A DNA stretch of 19,324 bases from Planctomycetota bacterium (GTDB lineage Bacteria > Planctomycetota > Phycisphaerae > Phycisphaerales > UBA1924), in assembly GCA_017303565.1 (NCBI GenBank), contig JAFLCM010000006.1:1-19324 (forward strand), read 5' to 3'. The notes below the pieces were generated by a model, which saw nothing but the letters and a program-made list of their open reading frames with translations, did not search any database and was not told where the DNA came from. Positions 1 through 5,921 of the stretch are shown one piece after another; positions within the stretch are counted from its first letter, which is position 1; each line of letters starts with the position of its first letter. The position numbers and the translations under genes are program-made.

Positions 1-1
1 T

Positions 2-745
2 CGCGCCGTGGGCTTCGTGCCCCCGCGCCTCGAGCAGATCGTGCCGTGGCTGAACGACAACGCGCTCGCCTCGTTCCTCGTCTACTTCGTGCTGTACGAC
101 TTCGCCGCCTACTGGCTGCATCGCGCGCAGCACAAATTCTCCTGGTGGTGGACGCTGCACAGCCTGCATCATAGTCAGCGCCAGGTGACGGTGTGGAACG
201 ACGATCGCAATCATATCGTGGACGATCTGCTGATGACTCTGGCGCTGGCGCTGTTCTCCCAGTTCGTCGGCGTGCAGCCGGGAGACTACATCCTGATCCT
301 GATGGTCGGTCGCCTGGTCGAGAGCTGGTCGCACGCCAATGTCGACATGAGCTTCGGCCGTGTCGGCGAAAAGCTGCTGGTCGGACCGCGTTTCCATCGG
401 CTCCACCACGCCCTGGCGAGCCCGGCCGAGCGCCACATCCACGATCACAATTTCGCGCCGGTGTTTCCCATCTGGGACATCCTGTTCGGCACGGCGATCT
501 ACGACGGCAAGCATCGGCCGACCGGCGTCGACGATCCGGCGGTCGCCAGCACGGTCAGCCGCATGTTCGGAGCGCCGGCGGTGAATCGCAGCCACGCCGA
601 GTTCACGCCGGGAACGGGCGGGCCGGGCGGCGGGTTCAGCCGGCACGGGAAGATCGGGTCGGCGGGGTTGGTGGTGGTGATACCGAGGTTGACTTCCTGG
701 GCCGAGTTGCACGCCAGGTTGATCGCGCCGGCGCACTCGTCGTAG
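2..745 (+). CDS. Sterol desaturase / fatty acid hydroxylase family protein (partial, 3' end doubtful)
   Basis: Membrane di-iron hydroxylase/desaturase family, acting on sterols, carotenoids or fatty acids; the substrate cannot be told. The frame is open to the left edge, so the N-terminus is missing. The family's histidine clusters are visible: HRAQH (HX3H), HSLHH (HX2HH), HRLHH (HX2HH) and a later HDHNF, followed by the usual FPIWDILFGT segment. Hydrophobic stretches lie around the first cluster and before the third. Resemblance fades after RPTGVDDP (about position 540). Relatives usually carry some 25 further residues, often with a WAQQW-like segment, which are absent. The last 60 or so codons, to the TAG stop at 743-745, are antisense to the secreted-protein gene on the other strand and look non-native. 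The family call is firm; the annotated end is not. Confidence 0.8.
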   Translation, partial: RAVGFVPPRLEQIVPWLNDNALASFLVYFVLYDFAAYWLHRAQHKFSWWWTLHSLHHSQRQVTVWNDDRNHIVDDLLMTLALALFSQFVGVQPGDYILILMVGRLVESWSHANVDMSFGRVGEKLLVGPRFHRLHHALASPAERHIHDHNFAPVFPIWDILFGTAIYDGKHRPTGVDDPAVASTVSRMFGAPAVNRSHAEFTPGTGGPGGGFSRHGKIGSAGLVVVIPRLTSWAELHARLIAPAHSS

Positions 746-1260
746 GGAGGGCGGCAGTCGAGGTTCAGGGTGTAGGTGCCCACGGTCCCGTCGCTGAACG
801 CGGCGAGTTGAACGTAGTAGCGGTTGCCGGTGGTCAGGCCCGTGAGATTGATGAGCGACAGATTGCCGTTGCCGGAATCGTCGTCGCAGGCGATCTGTGT
901 GACGATGCCGCAGTCGTTGCCGGAGTAGACGGCGAGCAGGCTGTCGGTGGCCGCGCCGCCGCCGGACCCCGTGGAGAGCGTCGCGGTCGGGCCCTGGGCG
1001 ATGAACGAGTACCAGGCGGTGTTGAAGCCGCGGCCGGCGCCGCCGAAGCGGCAGGTGAACGCGGGGTCGTTCGGGTTGCTGGTGAAGCCCGCGAGGTTCG
1101 CCTGAACGGTCGAGTTGCAGTTGAGGAAGATCGAGTCGCAGCGTTCGTCGCCAGGAGGCGCGAAGCCGCGGTCGTCGGCGCTCGCCGGGGCCGCAACCGC
1201 CGAGAGGCACGCGAGGCTCGACATCAAGATTCGGACAACGGAAGCGAGCGAGCGCGCCAT
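499..1260 (-). CDS. Secreted protein with tandem Cys-containing repeats, C-terminally truncated
   Basis: Function unknown. I start at the ATG at 1260 because GGGAGAA precedes it and a signal peptide follows at once (MARSLASVVRILMSSLACLS, then AVAAPASA, likely cut near residue 28). Upstream in-frame codons would hide the signal. The mature part holds two copies of one domain. Copy 1 (about 38-169) opens with DERCDSIFLNCNS, passes FNTAWYSF and DSLLAVYSG, and ends YTLNLDC. Copy 2 (from about 173) opens with DECAGAINLACNS and reaches VNSAWLRF, then loses resemblance near residue 240 and stops at 253, about half a domain early. Such repeats are common in large secreted planctomycete proteins, probably in adhesion or surface roles (inference). 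The 3' end overlaps the opposing desaturase by 247 bases, so the gene looks broken or chimeric there. Confidence 0.7.
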   Translation of the reverse strand: MARSLASVVRILMSSLACLSAVAAPASADDRGFAPPGDERCDSIFLNCNSTVQANLAGFTSNPNDPAFTCRFGGAGRGFNTAWYSFIAQGPTATLSTGSGGGAATDSLLAVYSGNDCGIVTQIACDDDSGNGNLSLINLTGLTTGNRYYVQLAAFSDGTVGTYTLNLDCRPPYDECAGAINLACNSAQEVNLGITTTNPADPIFPCRLNPPPGPPVPGVNSAWLRFTAGAPNMRLTVLATAGSSTPVGRCLPS

Positions 1261-1327
1261 GACATTCTCCCATGCCCGGGGTTCGGAGCGTTTCACGGAT
1301 GCTCTCGGCCGCGCGGGTACGCGGGTG

Positions 1328-1355
1328 AGTATCACCGCACTCAGCGGAAACGCAA
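1328..1355 (-). promoter_or_regulatory. Possible promoter of the secreted repeat protein
   Basis: Read on the minus strand: TTGCGT, 16-base spacer, GATACT, about 70 bases before the ATG at 1260. Three of six and four of six matches to sigma70 consensus, so this is only a candidate. Confidence 0.25.
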
Positions 1356-1414
1356 CGCGGAATCCGCCCGCTTTCACAGGTTCTTTTCACGGGCAGCGGC
1401 GTTTGAGGCCCAAG

Positions 1415-1444
1415 AAAAACCGCTTCCCGGAATCGGGAAGCGGT
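1415..1444 (-). terminator. Rho-independent terminator after rplI
   Basis: Perfect 11-bp inverted repeat (ACCGCTTCCCG / CGGGAAGCGGT, arms 1419-1429 and 1434-1444) with a 4-base loop. On the minus strand the 3' arm runs into TTTTT (1419-1415). It sits 40 bases past the rplI stop and marks the end of the ribosomal/ssb transcription unit. Confidence 0.88.
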
Positions 1445-1484
1445 CTTGCGTGTCTCGTCGTGGATTCGAGCCGCTGGCGTCGGC

Positions 1485-2117
1485 TCAGGCGTCGCCCTTG
1501 GCCTTCTTGGACTTCTTGGGCTTGTCGCCTTCGGCGGCGGGGGCGGACGCGGCGCCCTCGGGGGCCGGGCCGCCCTTGGCAGCGGCCTCTTCGGCCTTCT
1601 TGGCCTCGTAGGCGGCCTGCCTGGCGGCGTCCTCGGCGGCGCGGAGGTCGCGCTCGAGCACGCGGTCGGCCTTGACGTTCAGCTTGATCGAGGCCTCGAG
1701 GTCGGCGGCGAGCTTGATGGTCAGGTCGTAGTGATCGACGCGCTTGATGGCGGCGGGCAGGCGGACGTCGCGGGCGCGGACGCCGTAGCCGGCCTTGATC
1801 AGCGCATCGGCGACGTCCTGCTGGGTGACCGAGCCGTAGAGCATGCCGAGGTCGTTGCAGGAGCGGACGATCTCGATCTCGACGCCTTCGAGGCGTTCGA
1901 CGAGCTTCTCGCGCTCGTGACGCTGCTTGGCGACGGCGGCCTCGGCCTCGGCGCGGCGCTGGGCGAGGGCCTTGATCTTCTCGTCCGACGGCTCGGTGAC
2001 GAAGCCGCGGGGCAGCAGGTAGTTGCGGGCGTAGCCCACGCGGACGCTGACGACGTCGCCCACGATACCGAGCGATTCAACGCTCTCGGTGAGCAGGAGG
2101 GTCATGGTCTTCGACAT
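1485..2117 (-). CDS. rplI: Large ribosomal subunit protein bL9
   Basis: Binds 23S rRNA at the base of the L1 stalk and helps keep reading frame. The N-terminal domain shows the family signature: LLLTESVESLGIVGDVVSVR followed by GYARNYLLPRGFV (residues 7-40). A long charged connecting helix spans about 45-80, and the C-terminal domain ends near IKLNV (residue 148). At 210 residues it is about 60 longer than the usual 150. The extra tail is rich in Ala, Glu and Lys and ends KPKKSKKAKGDA, probably disordered and RNA- or ribosome-contacting (inference). The ATG at 2117 is chosen because the domain starts there and GAAAGGA lies about 10 bases upstream. It is the last gene of the block, 127 bases after ssb. 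rpsR (S18), usual between ssb and rplI, is absent. Confidence 0.96.
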   Translation of the reverse strand: MSKTMTLLLTESVESLGIVGDVVSVRVGYARNYLLPRGFVTEPSDEKIKALAQRRAEAEAAVAKQRHEREKLVERLEGVEIEIVRSCNDLGMLYGSVTQQDVADALIKAGYGVRARDVRLPAAIKRVDHYDLTIKLAADLEASIKLNVKADRVLERDLRAAEDAARQAAYEAKKAEEAAAKGGPAPEGAASAPAAEGDKPKKSKKAKGDA

Positions 2118-2244
2118 GGTTTCGCTGTCCTTTCTCGGGTCGGGAAAGTTGAGGAGCCGGTGGCCGGAACGCTCCGGATTTGCGGCCCCAACGGGGTTCG
2201 GAGTTCTGTGCGCCGCGGGCGTCACGCGGCGCGCGAGGTGGTCT

Positions 2245-2721
2245 TCAGAACGGGATGTCGTCCTCGTTCATGGGTTCGTAGGCGGGTGCGGCCTGAGCGC
2301 CCGGGGCGGCGCCCTGGCGCTGGTTCGATACGGGGCGGGTCTGGACAGCGCCGCCGGAGCCTCCACCGCCGCCGCCGCCCCCGGCGCTGCCGCCGGAGTC
2401 GATGAACTGGAAGTTCTCGACGACGACCTTGAGCTTGGACTGCTTGGTGCCGTCCTTGCCCTCCCACTGGTCGAGGCGGAGGTAGCCCTCGACGAAGACG
2501 GGGCGGCCCTTCTTGAGGTACTGGCTCATCACCTCGGCGGTGCGACCGAAAGCGTCGCAGTCGACGAAGGTGGTTTCCTCTTTCTGCTGGCCGTCGGCGG
2601 TCTTGTAGCGCCGGTTGATCGCCAGACCGAGTTTGGCGATGGCAAGGTTGCTCGGGGTGTGACGCAGTTCGATGTCGCGCGTCAAGTTGCCCATGAGCAT
2701 GACTTTGTTGAAGTTCGCCAT
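2245..2721 (-). CDS. ssb: Single-stranded DNA-binding protein
   Basis: Homotetrameric OB-fold protein that coats ssDNA in replication, repair and recombination. Residues 1-108 form the OB fold (MANFNKVMLMGNLTRDIEL, then LAINRRYKTADGQQKEETTF and GRPVFVEGYLRLDQWEGKDG). A Gly-rich linker containing a run of eight glycines follows, then a Gln/Pro/Ala-rich linker, and the protein ends in the acidic tip EDDIPF that binds partner proteins. Its 158 residues are normal for the family. GGAGGA lies about 10 bases before the ATG. It sits between rpsF and rplI as in many bacteria, but has what looks like its own promoter at 2758-2786, so it can be made independently of rpsF. Confidence 0.97.
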   Translation of the reverse strand: MANFNKVMLMGNLTRDIELRHTPSNLAIAKLGLAINRRYKTADGQQKEETTFVDCDAFGRTAEVMSQYLKKGRPVFVEGYLRLDQWEGKDGTKQSKLKVVVENFQFIDSGGSAGGGGGGGGSGGAVQTRPVSNQRQGAAPGAQAAPAYEPMNEDDIPF

Positions 2722-2757
2722 CGCGGGTGTCCTCCGGGGGTCAAACCGACCCCGCCG

Positions 2758-2786
2758 AGTATACCAAACATCATCCTACCGATCAA
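2758..2786 (-). promoter_or_regulatory. Sigma70-type promoter for ssb-rplI
   Basis: On the minus strand: TTGATC, exactly 17 bases, TATACT (4/6 and 5/6 to consensus). It lies in the 89-base rpsF-ssb gap, with a predicted start near 2751 and a leader of about 30 bases carrying the GGAGGA site. It is the best promoter match I found in the window. Confidence 0.6.
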
Positions 2787-2810
2787 CCGGGCGTTTCGGC
2801 AGCTGAGGGA

Positions 2811-3209
2811 TCAGGCCTGGGCCTGAGCCTCGCTGCCGCGACGGAGTTCCACCTCAGTGGCGAGGTCGGCGCGGGCGTCCGTGGCGGTCATCTCGTCGAG
2901 GGTGAGGTGGTCACAGCGGGTGACGAGGGTGCGGAGGATCTTCTCCGAGAGGTTGCAGTCACGCTCGAAGCCCGCGAGGTTGACGGGGTCGGCGGTGAAG
3001 TAGCCGAGGAGGTAGGTGCCGCGCTTGTTCTTGTCGATCTCGTAGGCGAGGCGGCGCTCGTCCCACTTCTTCAGGGCGTGGACGGTGGCGTGAGCGCGCT
3101 TGAAGAGGTCGTTGATGTGATCGACAGCCTCGCCGAGCTGAGCGGCCTGGGCCTGGCTGAGCAGGAACATGACTTCGTAGTTGGCGGTGCGGCCTTTGCT
3201 GGTCGACAT
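2811..3209 (-). CDS. rpsF: Small ribosomal subunit protein bS6
   Basis: Binds 16S rRNA of the platform together with S18. The 132-residue product shows the S6 core: NYEVMFLLSQAQ (10-21), the helix to FKRAHATVHALKKW, then DERRLAYEIDKNKRGTYLLG, the classic strand pair with the conserved LAYEI and GTY, and ILRTLVTRCDHLTLDE. The tail after about residue 113 is acidic/Ala/Gln-rich and probably flexible. The start is the ATG at 3209, immediately before the domain; the only upstream purine stretch is a weak GAAAGG. pth ends 143 bases upstream and ssb starts 89 bases downstream. Its usual partner gene rpsR is not in the window. Confidence 0.95.
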   Translation of the reverse strand: MSTSKGRTANYEVMFLLSQAQAAQLGEAVDHINDLFKRAHATVHALKKWDERRLAYEIDKNKRGTYLLGYFTADPVNLAGFERDCNLSEKILRTLVTRCDHLTLDEMTATDARADLATEVELRRGSEAQAQA

Positions 3210-3352
3210 GGTTCTGATTGCCTTTCTGAGCCGCCGCGAGGGTTCGGGGCGGGCGTCGGGTTTGTGGTTCCCGGCGCGTGGACTCGGATGGTGTTCGCCG
3301 GGACGCCCCGGCGCGGGGTGTTCAGGGGGTGGATTGATGCACGATCGATGCT

Positions 3353-4054
3353 CTACGCGGCCTCGGCCCCGCGCTGCTTCGGAGCGTCGGTCCCGGCGGG
3401 GTCTTCTGTGCCGGGATCGCGCCTCGGCGGCTTGGGGCGTGGGGGCGGGGCGTTGACGCTGTTCATGGCCGCGTTGATGCCTTTCTTGAGCCAGAGGTCG
3501 GCGGCGTCTGCGGCCTTGTTGAGGGCCGGGTCGGCCGCGGCCCACTGGGCCTCGGTGAACTTGCCCAGGACGTAATCGGCCTGGGGGATGATGCCGGGGG
3601 CGTCGACGCCGATGCGGCATCGCGGGTAAGCCGCGGTGCCGAGGCAGCGTTCGATGTCGGAGAGCCCGTTGTGACCGCCGGCGCCGCCGTCGGCGCGGAC
3701 GCGGACGGCACCGCAGGGCAGCGCGATGTCATCGACGAGCACGAACAGGTCGTGGGTGGGGCTGAGTTTGTAGAAGCGGACCGCCTCGGCGACCGACTGG
3801 CCCGAGCGGTTCATGTAGGAGAGCGGCTTCATGAACAGGCAGCGGTCGTCGGGTGAAGACGGGGCCGCGCCGGGCATGCCCGCGGCGCAGTTGAAAGGGA
3901 GCCGCGTCTCGACCACCGCGGCGCCGAACTTCGAGCGCACGATCTCCCTGGCGGCGTGACGGGCGATGAGCCTGTCGACCGCGATGAAGCCGGCGTTGTG
4001 CCGGGTGCGCTCGTATTGCGAGCCGGGGTTGCCGAGACCGACGATGAGTTTCAT
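3353..4054 (-). CDS. pth: Peptidyl-tRNA hydrolase
   Basis: Cleaves the ester bond of peptidyl-tRNA released from stalled ribosomes and recycles the tRNA. Visible motifs: KLIVGLGNPG at 2-11 (N9), RTRHNAGF with catalytic His19, FMKPLSYMNRSG with Asn82, VDDIALP with the Asp pair near 108-109, and GGAGGHNGL with Asn129. The core ends near residue 200. The remaining 30 or so residues are a Pro/Arg/Glu-rich tail (from NAPPPRPKPP), which brings the total to 233 against about 190 usual. The start is the ATG at 4054; no good ribosome site is near it (GGAG is about 18 bases away). A strong terminator-like hairpin lies just upstream, between it and rplY, so expression may depend on readthrough or an unseen promoter. 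Confidence 0.95.
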   Translation of the reverse strand: MKLIVGLGNPGSQYERTRHNAGFIAVDRLIARHAAREIVRSKFGAAVVETRLPFNCAAGMPGAAPSSPDDRCLFMKPLSYMNRSGQSVAEAVRFYKLSPTHDLFVLVDDIALPCGAVRVRADGGAGGHNGLSDIERCLGTAAYPRCRIGVDAPGIIPQADYVLGKFTEAQWAAADPALNKAADAADLWLKKGINAAMNSVNAPPPRPKPPRRDPGTEDPAGTDAPKQRGAEAA

Positions 4055-4080
4055 GGCTGGGACGGGGCTGCGCTCCGGGG

Positions 4081-4116
4081 AAAAAGCCCCCGCGCGGGAC
4101 CGGTTCCCGCGCGGGG
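4081..4116 (-). terminator. Terminator-like hairpin between rplY and pth
   Basis: A perfect 12-bp inverted repeat (CCCCGCGCGGGA / TCCCGCGCGGGG, arms 4088-4099 and 4105-4116) around a 5-base loop. On the minus strand it is followed by C and TTTTT (4085-4081). It starts 9 bases after the rplY stop and ends 26 bases before pth. By form it is an intrinsic terminator or attenuator inside the cluster. Confidence 0.8.
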
Positions 4117-4125
4117 CGTGGTTGA

Positions 4126-4839
4126 TTACTTCTTCTTGTCGCCGCCGCCCTTGGCGTCCTTGGCGGGAGCGGCGCCCTTCTTGTCGCCCGCGGCGGCCTC
4201 GCCCTCGGCGGGCTTCTTGGCGGTGATGACCTCGGGCTGGGCGGGGGCGCCGTCGACGGCGGTGGCCTCGGCGGTCGCGACCTCTTCCTTGGTGATCTGG
4301 ATGGCGGCGACGATGTCGTGCGGGTCGCTGGCGAGTTCGACGCCGGCGGGGAGCTTGATCTCCGCGGCGCTGACGGCGTGGTCGACGTCGAGCTGGCTGA
4401 TGTCGACGTCGACGTGGTCGGGCAGGGCGAGCACGGTGCATCGCAGCGTGACCAGCGGGGTCGGGTGCAGCAGGATCGCGCCGGCCTTCTTGAGGCCGAT
4501 GGACTCGCCGACGAGCTTCACGGGCACCTTCGACTCGATCTTCTCGTCGAGGCTCACGCGGGCGAGGTCGAGGTGGACGATGTTGGTGCCGAGGTAGTCG
4601 AACTGGAGGTCCTTGAGGATGACGGTTTCGTCCTTCTGGCCCTTCTGCTGGACGGTGAAGACGCGCTCGCCGCCCTCGATGTAGCGGATCGCCTCGTGGG
4701 CGCTCACGGTGACGTGCGAGGGGGGCTGCCCGTGGCCGTACATGACGGCGGGGAGGCGCCCGGCGGCGCGCTCACGCTTGGCGTAGCGGCTGCCGATCTT
4801 GCTGCGGGACTCAACGGCGAGAACGTGTGCGACTTTCAT
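4126..4839 (-). CDS. rplY: Large ribosomal subunit protein bL25 (CTC/TL5 type)
   Basis: 5S rRNA-binding protein of the long, two-domain CTC form. The N-terminal domain (about 1-95) shows SRSKIGSRYAKRERAAGRLP, the VMYGHGQPP segment and the ILKDLQFDYLGTNIVHLDL strand. The C-terminal beta domain (about 96-190) shows VPVKLVGES, LPDHVDVDISQLDVDH and IKLPAGVEL. After residue 190 comes a low-complexity Ala/Lys/Glu/Gly tail ending GGGDKKK, recalling the tail of L9 in the same cluster. Length is 237 residues. The ATG at 4839 has GGAG about 9 bases upstream. It lies 101 bases after prs, the order prs-ctc-pth known from Bacillus, and is followed directly by a strong hairpin. Confidence 0.94.
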   Translation of the reverse strand: MKVAHVLAVESRSKIGSRYAKRERAAGRLPAVMYGHGQPPSHVTVSAHEAIRYIEGGERVFTVQQKGQKDETVILKDLQFDYLGTNIVHLDLARVSLDEKIESKVPVKLVGESIGLKKAGAILLHPTPLVTLRCTVLALPDHVDVDISQLDVDHAVSAAEIKLPAGVELASDPHDIVAAIQITKEEVATAEATAVDGAPAQPEVITAKKPAEGEAAAGDKKGAAPAKDAKGGGDKKK

Positions 4840-4859
4840 GGGATGCTCCGTGGGACTGG

Positions 4860-4901
4860 CTTGGGTCGTTGGTCTTGGGTCGTGAGTCTTGGGGTTGCGG
4901 G
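4860..4901. repeat. Imperfect 14-bp tandem repeats in the prs-rplY gap
   Basis: Three adjacent 14-base units on the plus strand: CTTGGGTCGTTGGT, CTTGGGTCGTGAGT and a decayed CTTGGGGTTGCGGG. They fill much of the 101-base spacer. Role unknown; possibly slippage-derived. Confidence 0.6.
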
Positions 4902-4940
4902 ACGCTCGAAACCGAGCCTCAAGCCGCAAGCCCCGGGGGC

Positions 4941-5921
4941 CTACCTCTTGCTCTCCGCGAAACGCTTGAACAGGGCGGAGATGGACTTGTTCTCGTGGAT
5001 GTGGCGGATCGCGTCGGCGAACAGGCGGCTGACGCAGAGGGTCTCGACGCGGTCCCTGATGGGGATGACGCGCTGCTCGTGCGGGATGGTGTTGGTGACG
5101 ATGATGCGGTCGATGGCGCTCTTGCGGATGCGGTCGACGGCTGGTCCGCAGAACACGCCGTGGGTCGCCGCGACGTAGATGCGGCTGGCGCCGGCTTCCT
5201 TGAGCACGCGCGCCGCCTCGCAGATGGTTCCGGCGGTGGAGACCATGTCGTCGACCATCAGGACGGTGCGTCCCTTGACGTTGCCGACGATCTGCGAGGC
5301 CTGGACCTCCGAGCCGCTGATGCGCTTCTTGAAGGTGATGGCGAGGTCGCCGCCGAGGATGTCCGCGTAGCCGGTGGCGACCTTCACGTTGCCGACGTCG
5401 GGCGAGACGATGACGAGGTCGCCCAGGTCGGAGCGGATGCCCTCGAAGTAGTCGACGAAGACGGGGGCAGCGGCGAGGTGGTCGACGGGCAGGTCGAAGA
5501 AGCCCTGGATCTGGGCGGCGTGCAGGTCGAGCGCGAGCACACGGTCGAAGCCCGCCTCGGTGATGAGGTTGGCGACGAGCTTCGCGGTGATCGGGGTGCG
5601 CCCGCGTTCCTTGCGGTCCTGGCGGCCGTAGCCGAAGTAGGGCATGACGGCGGTGATCCGCTTGGCGCTGCTGCGGCGCAGCGAGTCGGCGAAGATCAGC
5701 AGTTCCATCAGGTTGTCGTTGACCGGGTCGCAGGTGCTGAGCACCACGAAGCAGTCGCGCCCGCGGACGTCTTCTTCGATGTGGACGATGAGTTCGCCGT
5801 CGGGGAAGACCTCGGTGCGGGCGGTGCCGAGCGGTTCGCCCAAGTGCCCGCAGACGCGCCGGGTGAGGTCGATGTGGTTCCGACCTGCGAAGACCTTCAT
5901 GTCGCCGTTGTTCTCGGTCAC
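4941..5921 (-). CDS. prs: Ribose-phosphate pyrophosphokinase (PRPP synthetase)
   Basis: Makes PRPP from ribose 5-phosphate and ATP for nucleotide, His and Trp synthesis. Class I features: FPDGELIVHIEEDVRGRD (about 39-56), PYFGYGRQDRKERGRTPITA (the ATP/catalytic flexible region), DLHAAQIQGFF (132-142) and the PRPP loop VDDMVSTAGT (223-232). I prefer the GTG at 5921 over the ATG at 5900. GTG overlaps the glmU stop as GTGA, and AGGGGG lies about 7 bases before it, while the ATG has no ribosome site. This gives 326 residues and implies translational coupling to the upstream gene. If the ATG is used, the protein is 7 residues shorter, with all motifs intact. Confidence 0.96.
   Translation of the reverse strand: MTENNGDMKVFAGRNHIDLTRRVCGHLGEPLGTARTEVFPDGELIVHIEEDVRGRDCFVVLSTCDPVNDNLMELLIFADSLRRSSAKRITAVMPYFGYGRQDRKERGRTPITAKLVANLITEAGFDRVLALDLHAAQIQGFFDLPVDHLAAAPVFVDYFEGIRSDLGDLVIVSPDVGNVKVATGYADILGGDLAITFKKRISGSEVQASQIVGNVKGRTVLMVDDMVSTAGTICEAARVLKEAGASRIYVAATHGVFCGPAVDRIRKSAIDRIIVTNTIPHEQRVIPIRDRVETLCVSRLFADAIRHIHENKSISALFKRFAESKR

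Noticed and set aside
1445..1485. T-arm-like sequence (GGATTCGAGCC) just after the rplI terminator
   Set aside because: The flanks do not pair into a T-stem and no acceptor, D or anticodon arm can be built on either strand.
193..1611. Long plus-strand open frame across the left region
   Set aside because: It runs out of frame through the desaturase and antisense to the signal-peptide protein; Arg/Ala/Gly-rich with no domain or ribosome site.
5879..5900. ATG at 5900 as the prs start
   Set aside because: No ribosome site before it, while the GTG at 5921 has AGGGGG and a coupled overlap with the glmU stop.
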